Assembly: GCA_946007445.1 (NCBI GenBank)
Contig: CAMGAL010000140.1
Span: 1 to 5,995 of the forward strand
Reading direction: 5' to 3'
DNA from: an uncultured Mediterranea sp.
GTDB taxonomy: Bacteria; Bacteroidota; Bacteroidia; Bacteroidales; Bacteroidaceae
DNA: 5,995 bases
Part shown: one piece after another, positions 1 to 5,709 of the stretch
How positions within the stretch are numbered: position 1 is the first letter of the stretch
How the letters are laid out: each line of letters begins with the position of its first letter
Position numbers and translations under genes: made by a program
Notes under the pieces: generated by a model
Databases searched by the model: none
What the model saw: the letters and a program-made list of their open reading frames with translations, nothing else
What the model was told of the DNA's origin: nothing

Positions 1-581
1 CCGCCATTGCCCTGGCCGGGCGTGCCCTCAAGAACAAGGAAATCAAGAAGATCATCCTCAGCCGTCCCGCCGTAGAGGCCGGCGAGAAGTTGGGCTTCCT
101 GCCCGGCGACATGAAGGAGAAGATTGACCCCTACCTGCAGCCGCTCTACGATGCCCTGCAGGACATGATTCCTGCCGCCAAGCTACAGGAGTATATGGAC
201 CTGAACATCATCCAGATTGCCCCCTTGGCCTTCATGCGTGGCCGTACGCTCAATGATGCGGTGGTCATCCTCGACGAGGCGCAGAACACCACATCGGCAC
301 AAATCAAGATGTTCCTCACCCGCATGGGCATGAATACCAAGATGATTGTGACGGGCGACATGACGCAGATAGACCTCCCTTCCTCCCAAACCTCCGGCCT
401 CGTACAGGCCTTGAAGATTCTGAAGGATGTGAAAGGCATCAGCTTCATCGAACTGAATCGGAAAGACATTGTGCGGCACCGTTTGGTTACTCAGATTGTA
501 GAAGCGTACGATCACTACGACAAGGAGCAGAGAGCCGAACGCGAGAAGCGCCGAGAAGAATCGAACAAACAGATATCATAA
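1..581 (+). CDS. PhoH-family ATPase (PhoL/YbeZ-like), C-terminal part; 5' end outside window
   Basis: The reading frame is open from base 3 and gives the last 192 residues of a protein whose start lies upstream. Family members are roughly 320-350 aa, so about 40% is missing. The fragment opens with [10 protein letters not shown], which in this family directly follows the Walker A loop, so the nucleotide-binding P-loop falls just outside the window. Visible hallmarks are the PhoH signature [19 protein letters not shown] (fragment residues 18-36), Walker [10 protein letters not shown] (87-95) and the [11 protein letters not shown] segment (116-126), which resembles a helicase motif III/sensor. 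The last 25 residues are highly charged (Glu/Arg/Lys) and probably a flexible tail. PhoH proteins are cytoplasmic P-loop ATPases tied to RNA metabolism, in many bacteria together with the endonuclease YbeY. No ybeY is present here; the neighbour is purC, 13 bp downstream. The family call is secure, but the exact biological role is not established. Confidence 0.95.
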   Translation, partial: AIALAGRALKNKEIKKIILSRPAVEAGEKLGFLPGDMKEKIDPYLQPLYDALQDMIPAAKLQEYMDLNIIQIAPLAFMRGRTLNDAVVILDEAQNTTSAQIKMFLTRMGMNTKMIVTGDMTQIDLPSSQTSGLVQALKILKDVKGISFIELNRKDIVRHRLVTQIVEAYDHYDKEQRAEREKRREESNKQIS

Positions 582-594
582 ATATAAAGAGATT

Positions 595-1539
595 ATGAAA
601 CAAGCTCTTACAAAGACTGAATTCAACTTTCCCGGTCAGACGAGCGTCTACCACGGAAAAGTACGCGATGTGTACAACATCAATGGTGAAAAACTGGTGA
701 TGGTAGCCACCGACCGCATCTCGGCCTTCGACGTCATCCTGCCCAAAGGCATCCCCTTCAAAGGACAGATGCTGAATCAGATTGCCGCCAAGTTCCTCGA
801 TGCCACTACCGACATCTGCCCCAACTGGAAACTGGCCACGCCCGACCCCATGGTGACCGTAGGCGTATTGTGCGAGGGATTCCCCGTCGAAATGATTGTC
901 CGCGGCTACCTCTGCGGCTCGGCTTGGCGTGCCTACAAGAGCGGTGTGCGCGAGATTTGCGGCGTCCGTCTGCCCGAAGGCATGAAGGAGAACCAGAAGT
1001 TCCCCGAACCCATCATCACTCCCACCACCAAGGCTGAGATAGGCGAGCACGATGCCGACATCTCGAAGGAAGAGATTCTGGCTCGCGGACTGGCCACCCC
1101 CGAAGAGTATGCCCTGCTGGAGAAGTACACCCTGGCCCTCTTCCAGCGTGGCACGGAGATTGCCGCCGAGCGTGGCCTCATCCTGGTAGACACGAAGTAT
1201 GAGTTCGGCAAGCACAACGGCATCATCTACCTGATGGACGAGATTCACACGCCCGACTCCAGTCGCTACTTCTACAGCGAAGGCTACGAAGAGCGCTTTG
1301 CCAAGGGCGAACCGCAGAAGCAACTCTCCAAGGAGTTCGTTCGCGAGTGGCTCATGGACAACGGTTTCCAAGGCAAGGCCGGACAACAAGTGCCCGAAAT
1401 GACCGACGAAATCGTGAAGAGCATCAGCGACCGCTACATCGAACTCTACGAGCACATCACCGGCGAGACCTTCGTCAAGGAGGAGAGCGGCGACATTGCT
1501 GCCCGCATCGAGAAGAACGTCACAGAGTATCTGGGTTAA
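595..1539 (+). CDS. purC: Phosphoribosylaminoimidazole-succinocarboxamide (SAICAR) synthase
   Basis: This cytoplasmic enzyme of de novo purine synthesis joins CAIR and aspartate, using ATP, to make SAICAR. The 314-aa protein is complete and is the long form related to yeast ADE1 (about 306 aa) rather than the 237-aa E. coli form. Motifs in order are the ATP-binding GKVRDVY (residues 21-27), [11 protein letters not shown] (37-47) with LPKGIPFKG (49-57), the substrate-site block [18 protein letters not shown] (97-114), and the family signature [11 protein letters not shown] (195-205) followed by [12 protein letters not shown] (215-226). No key residue appears lost. The ATG at 595 lies 13 bp after the phoH stop in an A-rich leader (AAAGAGATT) without a strong Shine-Dalgarno, which is usual in Bacteroidota. 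No promoter is visible in the short gap, so it is probably co-transcribed with phoH. Only six bases separate it from the next gene. Confidence 0.98.
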   Translation: MKQALTKTEFNFPGQTSVYHGKVRDVYNINGEKLVMVATDRISAFDVILPKGIPFKGQMLNQIAAKFLDATTDICPNWKLATPDPMVTVGVLCEGFPVEMIVRGYLCGSAWRAYKSGVREICGVRLPEGMKENQKFPEPIITPTTKAEIGEHDADISKEEILARGLATPEEYALLEKYTLALFQRGTEIAAERGLILVDTKYEFGKHNGIIYLMDEIHTPDSSRYFYSEGYEERFAKGEPQKQLSKEFVREWLMDNGFQGKAGQQVPEMTDEIVKSISDRYIELYEHITGETFVKEESGDIAARIEKNVTEYLG

Positions 1540-1545
1540 TACAGC

Positions 1546-2286
1546 ATGGAATACCCCCAAGAGAAAGTATTGCCGCAAGGCTATGGCAACGGCAGCAAGC
1601 GCGAACAGGTAGAGGCGATGTTCGACCACATCGCCCCTACCTACGACCGCCTGAACCACACCATGGCCCTGGGCATCGACCGCCGCTGGCGCAGCAAGGC
1701 CATCAACAGCCTGAAGCCGTATGCACCCAAGCGCATCTTGGATGTGGCAACAGGCACAGGCGACTTCGCCCTTCTCTCTTGCCGCCAACTGCAGCCCGAC
1801 GAGCTGACAGGCATTGACATCTCGGAGGGCATGATGGCCATAGCCCGTCAGAAGGCAGCTTCAGCCGGTTTGGCAGATCAGATACGCTTCAAACGCGAAG
1901 ACTGCACCAGCCTCTCGTTTGCCGATGCCACGTTCGATGCCGTCACCGTGGCCTTTGGCATCCGCAACTTTGAGCAGCTGGACAAGGCCCTGGCCGAGAT
2001 GTGCCGCGTGCTGAAGCCCGGAGGCCACTTGGTCATTCTGGAACTGAGTGTGCCGGAGCGTTTCCCCATGCGGCAGCTCTACCATTTCTATTCGCGCACC
2101 TTCATACCCGCCGTAGGCCGTCTCATCTCGCACGACAACAGCGCCTACACCTATCTGCCCGCAAGCATCCGTGCCTTCCCGCAGGGCGAGGTGATGCAGG
2201 CCTCCCTCCGTCGGGCCGGATTCAGTCAAGTCCGCTTCCGCCGGCTGACCTTCGGGGTATGCACCCTCTATATCGCAGAAAAATAA
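1546..2286 (+). CDS. menG: Demethylmenaquinone methyltransferase (UbiE/MenG family)
   Basis: This is a SAM-dependent C-methyltransferase that performs the last step of menaquinone synthesis, methylating demethylmenaquinone. Bacteroidota use menaquinone and not ubiquinone, so menG fits better than ubiE. The 246-aa protein is full length. The first family signature is [16 protein letters not shown] (residues 33-48); it departs from the PROSITE-style pattern with Ala41 where Ser is usual and Asp45 where His is usual. The GID variant is, as I recall, common in this phylum. SAM-binding motif I is [12 protein letters not shown] (64-75), followed by GIDIS (89-93) at the end of strand 2, VAFGIRNF (135-142), and the second signature [15 protein letters not shown] (154-168). 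The start lies 6 bp after the purC stop and has no ribosome-binding motif, so translation is probably coupled to purC. The likely substrate is membrane-embedded, so the enzyme should work at the inner face of the cytoplasmic membrane. Confidence 0.96.
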   Translation: MEYPQEKVLPQGYGNGSKREQVEAMFDHIAPTYDRLNHTMALGIDRRWRSKAINSLKPYAPKRILDVATGTGDFALLSCRQLQPDELTGIDISEGMMAIARQKAASAGLADQIRFKREDCTSLSFADATFDAVTVAFGIRNFEQLDKALAEMCRVLKPGGHLVILELSVPERFPMRQLYHFYSRTFIPAVGRLISHDNSAYTYLPASIRAFPQGEVMQASLRRAGFSQVRFRRLTFGVCTLYIAEK

Positions 2287-2291
2287 ATGAA

Positions 2292-2319
2292 CTCGTAGCT
2301 CGTAGCTTGTAACTTGTAA
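2292..2319 (+). repeat. Four tandem heptamers (CTCGTAG x2, CTTGTAA x2) before aroE
   Basis: Read directly, CTCGTAG occurs at 2292-2298 and 2299-2305, and CTTGTAA at 2306-2312 and 2313-2319. The next unit starts CT and then becomes a run of A leading into the aroE ATG. The two unit types differ at two of seven positions (C/T and G/A). The repeat fills most of the 41-bp menG-aroE spacer. From memory, similar TAACTTG/TAACTCG heptamers are scattered through intergenic DNA of Bacteroidota genomes; their function is unknown to me. TAGCTTGT within the array loosely resembles the TAnnTTTG promoter element but is not a convincing match. Confidence 0.85.
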
Positions 2320-2327
2320 CTAAAAAA

Positions 2328-3074
2328 ATGATGAAATACGGATTGATTGGCTATCCGTTGGGTCACTCCTTCTCCCGCGGATATTTCAACGAAAAATTCA
2401 AAGCCGAAGGAATTGATGCGGAGTATATCAACTTCGAGATTCCCCGCATTGACGACTTTATGGAGGTCATCGAGGAACATCCCGACCTGTGTGGACTCAA
2501 TGTCACCATTCCTTATAAGGAACAAGTCATCAACTACCTGGACGAGCTGGCCCCCGATGCCCGTCAGATAGGAGCCGTCAATGTCATCCAGATTATCCGT
2601 CAGCCGAAAGACAAGGTGAAGCTGGTGGGTCACAATTCCGATGTGATAGGTTTCACCCAGAGCATCGAGCCGCTGCTGAAACCCTGCCACCAGAAGGCCC
2701 TCATCCTCGGCACTGGCGGTGCCTCCAAAGCGGTCTGCCACGGGCTGAAGAACTTAGGCATAGAACCTACCTACGTGTCGCGCATCCCCCAGCATCCCGA
2801 CCACCTGAGCTACGGACAACTGACACCCGACGTCATGGCCACCCATCAGGTCATTGTCAATGCCACCCCGCTGGGCATGTACCCCAAAGTGGACGCCTGT
2901 CCCGACATTCCCTACGACCTGCTTACCCCCGACCACTTGCTCTACGACCTGATATACAACCCCGACGAAACCCTCTTCATGAAGCGGGGCAAGGCACAAG
3001 ATGCCACCGTGAAGAATGGGTTGGAGATGTTGTTGCTGCAGGCCTTTGCCGCTTGGGAGATATGGCAACGATGA
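2328..3074 (+). CDS. aroE: Shikimate dehydrogenase
   Basis: The enzyme reduces 3-dehydroshikimate to shikimate with NADPH in the cytoplasmic shikimate pathway, which leads to chorismate, aromatic amino acids, folate and menaquinone. At 248 aa it is shorter than E. coli AroE (272 aa), as is typical in Bacteroidota. The shikimate-binding Ser pair is in PLGHSFSRGYFN (residues 10-21; Ser14, Ser16). GLNVTIPYK (56-64) carries the catalytic Lys64. GAVNV (82-86) supplies Asn85, and GHNSDVIGF (101-109) supplies catalytic Asp105, with Ser104 where Thr is usual. The nucleotide-binding loop is GTGGAS (128-133), with SR at 151-152 as a likely NADP phosphate contact. VNATPLGMYP (177-186), DLIYNP (207-212) and the C-terminal NGLEMLLLQAFAAW (230-243, with conserved Gln238) complete the family pattern. 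Two ATGs are adjacent (2328 and 2331) after a run of seven A; the first is used here, but MKYGLIGYPLG from 2331 is equally possible. Confidence 0.97.
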   Translation: MMKYGLIGYPLGHSFSRGYFNEKFKAEGIDAEYINFEIPRIDDFMEVIEEHPDLCGLNVTIPYKEQVINYLDELAPDARQIGAVNVIQIIRQPKDKVKLVGHNSDVIGFTQSIEPLLKPCHQKALILGTGGASKAVCHGLKNLGIEPTYVSRIPQHPDHLSYGQLTPDVMATHQVIVNATPLGMYPKVDACPDIPYDLLTPDHLLYDLIYNPDETLFMKRGKAQDATVKNGLEMLLLQAFAAWEIWQR

Positions 3075-4099
3075 AGGCCGCTACCCTCCGTAGGCTCGGC
3101 TATTCGCTGCTAGGCCTGTTCCTTCTGCTGGCCGTCGGCTTGATCGGTGCAGGCTTCTATCTGCTCGACTATGCCCTCCATCCCGCCTCCATGAGCCGGA
3201 GCCGCGACATCCAGGGCTCCTTGCGCTACATGGCCGACACCTATCCCGGCCTGCAGCAGTGGGTCGATAGCCTGCAGGAAGCCGGGGCCCTGGGCGACCT
3301 CTACCGCCCCAACCATGAGGGCGAGATGCAGCATGCCCTCTACGTGGCTGCCGCCCGTCCCACCCGTCGCACGGCCGTCATCGTGCATGGATATACCGAC
3401 AATGCCATCCGTATGCTCATGATCGGGCGGCTCTACAACCGCGAGTTGGGCTCAAACATCCTTCTGCCCGACCTCCACGGACATGGCCTGAGCGAAGGCG
3501 AGGTGGCCCGCATGGGATGGCTCGATCGGCTGGATGTCCTGCAGTGGACCGAGACGGCCGACGAACTCTTTGGCCACCTCAACGATACCCTCTGGGTCGA
3601 TGGCACGCCCCGTCTCTGCAGCACCGGCACCCAGATGGTCGTTCACGGCATTTCGATGGGAGCCGCCACCACCATGATGGTGGCCGGCGAGGTGGAGTAT
3701 GGGCTCCATCAGCAGCCCTTCATCAAATGTTTTGTAGAAGATTGCGGCTATACCAGCGTGTGGGACGAGTTCCGCGGCGAGTTGCAGTCCCAGTTTGGTC
3801 TGCCCGCTTTCCCCCTGCTCCATGTGGCCGATTGGCTCTGCCGTTGGCAGAACGGTTGGAGCTTCCGCGAAGCTTCTGCCCTCCGCCAGGTCGCTAAGTG
3901 CCACCTGCCCATGCTCTTCATCCACGGCGATGCCGACGATTTTGTCCCCACCTGGATGGTGTACCCCCTCTACGAGGCCCATGCCGGAGAGAAAGAGCTG
4001 TGGCTTGTTCCTGGTGTTGACCATGCCCACAGCTATCGCGACTTTCCCGAAGAATATACCCTCCGCGTGAAAAAATTTGTGGAAAAATACATTCCTTGA
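3071..4099 (+). CDS. Membrane-anchored alpha/beta hydrolase (COG1073/YqkD-like)
   Basis: The 342-aa protein starts with a basic N-terminus (MKAATLRR) and one hydrophobic segment at about residues 10-32, which should anchor it in the cytoplasmic membrane with the catalytic domain outside. The hydrolase core runs from about 100 to the end. It has the oxyanion region VIVHGYTDN (103-111), DLHGHGLSEG (134-143), the nucleophile elbow HGISMG (192-197) with Ser195, the acid loop HGDADDFVP (285-293, probably Asp289), and GVDHAHS (315-321) with probable catalytic His318. The triad therefore looks intact. The fold and motifs suggest a serine esterase or peptidase-like enzyme, but the substrate cannot be read from sequence. 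The ATG at 3071 overlaps the aroE stop as ATGA, implying translational coupling. An in-frame ATG at 3062 would add three residues and a TTG at 3053 six; the ATGA start is preferred because its N-terminus has the cleanest anchor. The stop is followed by an inverted repeat. Confidence 0.88.
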   Translation: MKAATLRRLGYSLLGLFLLLAVGLIGAGFYLLDYALHPASMSRSRDIQGSLRYMADTYPGLQQWVDSLQEAGALGDLYRPNHEGEMQHALYVAAARPTRRTAVIVHGYTDNAIRMLMIGRLYNRELGSNILLPDLHGHGLSEGEVARMGWLDRLDVLQWTETADELFGHLNDTLWVDGTPRLCSTGTQMVVHGISMGAATTMMVAGEVEYGLHQQPFIKCFVEDCGYTSVWDEFRGELQSQFGLPAFPLLHVADWLCRWQNGWSFREASALRQVAKCHLPMLFIHGDADDFVPTWMVYPLYEAHAGEKELWLVPGVDHAHSYRDFPEEYTLRVKKFVEKYIP

Positions 4100-4146
4100 T
4101 GTGATTTTCACTATCTTCGCACACACCAATTAGGACAAAATCACAT
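4099..4146. repeat. Perfect 10-bp inverted repeat flanking the hydrolase-TPM spacer
   Basis: ATGTGATTTT (4099-4108) and AAAATCACAT (4137-4146) are exact reverse complements separated by 28 bp. The left arm begins on the last base of the hydrolase stop codon, and the right arm ends six bases before the TPM start codon. A promoter-like TATCTTCG lies between the arms. The left arm also belongs to a smaller alternative hairpin, GTGA-TTT-TCAC (4101-4111). The arms are AT-rich with no following T-run, so an intrinsic terminator is unlikely. It could be an operator for a dimeric regulator, an RNA structure in read-through transcripts, or chance. Confidence 0.7.
4112..4119 (+). promoter_or_regulatory. 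Candidate Bacteroidota -7 promoter element upstream of the TPM-lemA block
   Basis: TATCTTCG matches the Bacteroidota -7 consensus TAnnTTTG at five of six fixed positions and sits in CTATCTTCGC, a context common in this phylum. Transcription would start around 4124-4128 and give a leader of about 25-29 nt before the ATG at 4153. The partner -33 TTTG/TTG box is not well placed: the nearest TTG (4096-4098) is only 13 bp upstream of the -7 box, compared with the usual 19-21 bp. The call therefore rests on the -7 element and on the break between two functional gene groups. Confidence 0.4.
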
Positions 4147-4152
4147 AGAGAG

Positions 4153-5073
4153 ATGAAACGACTCACCTTTACCATCGCCCTCATAGCCTGTATGCTCTTT
4201 CCCTCCCTGCAGGCACTGGCCAGCGTCTATACTCCGCAGAACCTGCCGAAAGTACATCTGCAGGACAAGACCCGCTACACCTGCAATCCCGACGGAATAC
4301 TCTCCGCAGCCGCCTGCGACAGCATCGACCATATGCTCTACGCCTTGGAGCAGCAGACGGGCATCGAGACGGTTGTGGCCGTAGTGGGCAGCATTGGCGA
4401 GGTGGAGTGCTTCGACTTCTGCCACCAGCTGCTCAACGAGTGGGGCGTGGGCAAGAAGGAGAAGAACAACGGCCTGGTCATCCTCCTCGTCACCGACCAG
4501 CGCTGCATCCAGTTCTATACCGGCTATGGCCTCGAGGGCGACCTGCCCGATGCCCTCTGCAAGCGCATCCAGACGCGAGAGATGGTGCCTTACCTCAAGG
4601 ACCAGCGTTGGAACGAAGGCATGGTGGCCGGCGTTCGGGCCACCTGTGCCCGCTTGGACGGCTCCATGAGCAACGATTCCGACGACAGCGACGAAGAGGA
4701 CATAGAGGCCCTCATTGGCTTTGCAGTGATTTTCGGAATCTTCATCCTTATCGCCATCGGCATCGGTATCTGGGCCGTATGGAATGCCAGCAAGTGCCCC
4801 CAGTGCGGCCAGCACAAGTTGCAGCGTAGCACCAGCCGTCTGCTCTATCGCCGGGGAGGGGTGAAGAAGGAGGAGGTCACCTACGTCTGCCGCCACTGCG
4901 GACACACCCTCAAGCGACAGCAAAGCAGCTACGACGAGCAGTACAAAGGCGGTAGCAGCGGTCCCATCCTCTTTGGAGGAGGCAGCGGCGGATTCGGAGG
5001 CGGTGGCGGATTCTCCGGAGGAAGTTTCGGAGGAGGCATCGGTGGCGGCGGTGGAGCCGGCACCCGTTTCTAA
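4153..5073 (+). CDS. TPM-domain envelope protein with zinc ribbon and glycine-rich tail
   Basis: The 306-aa protein begins with a Sec signal peptide (MKR, then a hydrophobic stretch to about residue 23, probable cleavage ALA-S at 23/24). A TPM domain (TLP18.3/Psb32/MOLO-1 family, YgcG-like) follows at about 40-170, with the typical segments NNGLVILLV (105-113), FYTGYGLEGDLPDAL (121-135) and WNEGMVAGV (153-161). An acidic patch, SNDSDDSDEED (173-183), precedes one transmembrane helix at about 187-210. Next comes a four-cysteine ribbon, CPQC (215-218) and CRHC (246-249), likely binding zinc. The tail from 266 is extremely glycine-rich. With a cleaved signal peptide, the TPM domain should face the periplasm and the ribbon and tail the cytoplasm. 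Seven cysteines lie inside the TPM domain. TPM proteins are linked to phosphatase activity in a plant member and to membrane-protein maintenance; the bacterial role is unclear. LemA follows 45 bp downstream, a common pairing. The ATG at 4153 is fixed by the signal peptide. Confidence 0.93.
   Translation: MKRLTFTIALIACMLFPSLQALASVYTPQNLPKVHLQDKTRYTCNPDGILSAAACDSIDHMLYALEQQTGIETVVAVVGSIGEVECFDFCHQLLNEWGVGKKEKNNGLVILLVTDQRCIQFYTGYGLEGDLPDALCKRIQTREMVPYLKDQRWNEGMVAGVRATCARLDGSMSNDSDDSDEEDIEALIGFAVIFGIFILIAIGIGIWAVWNASKCPQCGQHKLQRSTSRLLYRRGGVKKEEVTYVCRHCGHTLKRQQSSYDEQYKGGSSGPILFGGGSGGFGGGGGFSGGSFGGGIGGGGGAGTRF
4948..5061 (+). repeat. Low-complexity glycine-rich coding repeat (GGA/GGC)
   Basis: This stretch codes residues 266-303 of the TPM protein. 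Between residues 275 and 303, 21 of 29 residues are glycine, in runs of two to five separated by Phe, Ser, Ile or Ala. Such tails are typical of TPM/YgcG-like proteins. The GGA/GGC triplets make this DNA prone to slippage and length variation between strains. Confidence 0.85.
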
Positions 5074-5118
5074 ACCAATCGAGAGAATAAACATCAATTA
5101 CATCAAAACTCAATCATC

Positions 5119-5703
5119 ATGAAGAAATCAACCATTGCCATCATCGCCCTCGTAGCCATCGTGGCTATCTGGGGCATCAGTTCCTACAATTCCTTGGCCA
5201 AGATGGACGAAAAGGTCAGCAGCGAATGGGCCAACGTCGAGACACAGTACCAGCGTCGGGCTGACCTGATACCCAACCTGGTGAATACCGTCAAGGGCTA
5301 TGCCTCCCACGAGAAGGAGACTCTTGAAGGGGTGATTGCCGCCCGCAGCCAGGCCACACAGATGAAGGTGGATGCCACCAACCTCACTCCCGAGAAGCTG
5401 GCCGAGTATCAGCAGGCACAGGGTGCCATCACTTCGGCCCTGGGCAAACTGCTGGCCATCACCGAGAACTATCCGGACCTGAAGGCCAACCAGAACTTCC
5501 TGGAGCTGCAGGCCCAACTGGAGGGAACGGAGAACCGCATCAACGTGGCCCGCACCAACTTCAACAACACGGCCAAGTCGTTCAACACCTCCATCCGCCT
5601 CTTCCCCAAGAACATCATCGCCTCCATGTGCGGATTCGAGAAACGTCCCTACTTCGAAGCCGAAGCCGGTGCCGAAAAAGCTCCCCAAGTTAGCTTTGAT
5701 TAA
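5119..5703 (+). CDS. lemA: LemA family protein
   Basis: The 194-aa protein is full length for the family. It has a short basic N-terminus (MKK) and one transmembrane segment at about residues 5-22, then an extended helical domain. Family blocks are SYNSLAKMDEKV (22-33), the near-invariant QYQRRADLIPNLVNTVKGYA (43-62) followed by SHEK, AAR (74-76), NYPDLKANQNFLELQAQL (117-134) with EGTENRI (135-141), and a closing LFPKNIIASMCGF. The last 20 or so residues, from about 175, are Glu/Ala-rich and probably disordered. LemA proteins are membrane-anchored helical bundles present in many bacteria, and their molecular function is not settled. They often sit next to TPM/YgcG-like proteins, as here, which suggests a shared envelope task. 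The 45-bp leader (5074-5118) is A-rich with no clear Shine-Dalgarno or TAnnTTTG box, so co-transcription with the TPM gene is likely. The name refers to the LemA protein family and not the unrelated sensor kinase once called LemA. Confidence 0.95.
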   Translation: MKKSTIAIIALVAIVAIWGISSYNSLAKMDEKVSSEWANVETQYQRRADLIPNLVNTVKGYASHEKETLEGVIAARSQATQMKVDATNLTPEKLAEYQQAQGAITSALGKLLAITENYPDLKANQNFLELQAQLEGTENRINVARTNFNNTAKSFNTSIRLFPKNIIASMCGFEKRPYFEAEAGAEKAPQVSFD

Positions 5704-5709
5704 GCAGAG

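Noticed and set aside
90..92. TTG at 90 as the PhoH start codon
   Set aside because: The frame is open to base 3 and the residues upstream match the conserved PhoH core, so the gene starts outside the window.
487..1788. Long open frame on the minus strand (433 codons)
   Set aside because: It is fully antisense to purC and parts of its neighbours, which have clear family motifs. High-GC codon bias removes stops from the opposite strand, and the translation is low-complexity Ala/Val/Leu/Gly with no recognisable domain.
2306..2313. Promoter -7 box (TAGCTTGT-type) within the heptamer array before aroE
   Set aside because: The match to TAnnTTTG is poor, it is produced by the repeat itself, and there is no -33 partner.
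4099..4146. Phase-variable invertible promoter, as seen at some Bacteroides surface loci
   Set aside because: The arms are only 10 bp and the enclosed segment only 28 bp, much smaller than known invertible promoters, and no recombinase gene is nearby.
4099..4146. Intrinsic (rho-independent) terminator after the hydrolase gene
   Set aside because: The stem is AT-rich, the loop is 28 nt and no T-run follows the right arm.
4180..4191. Lipobox-like LIAC in the TPM protein signal peptide (Cys13)
   Set aside because: Only about nine hydrophobic residues precede the Cys and the hydrophobic core continues past it to a good ALA-S cleavage site, so a standard Sec signal peptide fits better.
4141..5097. 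Minus-strand open frame (318 codons) opposite the TPM gene
   Set aside because: It mirrors the TPM gene, including its glycine repeat read backwards, and has no recognisable motif. The plus strand has a signal peptide, TPM domain and zinc ribbon.
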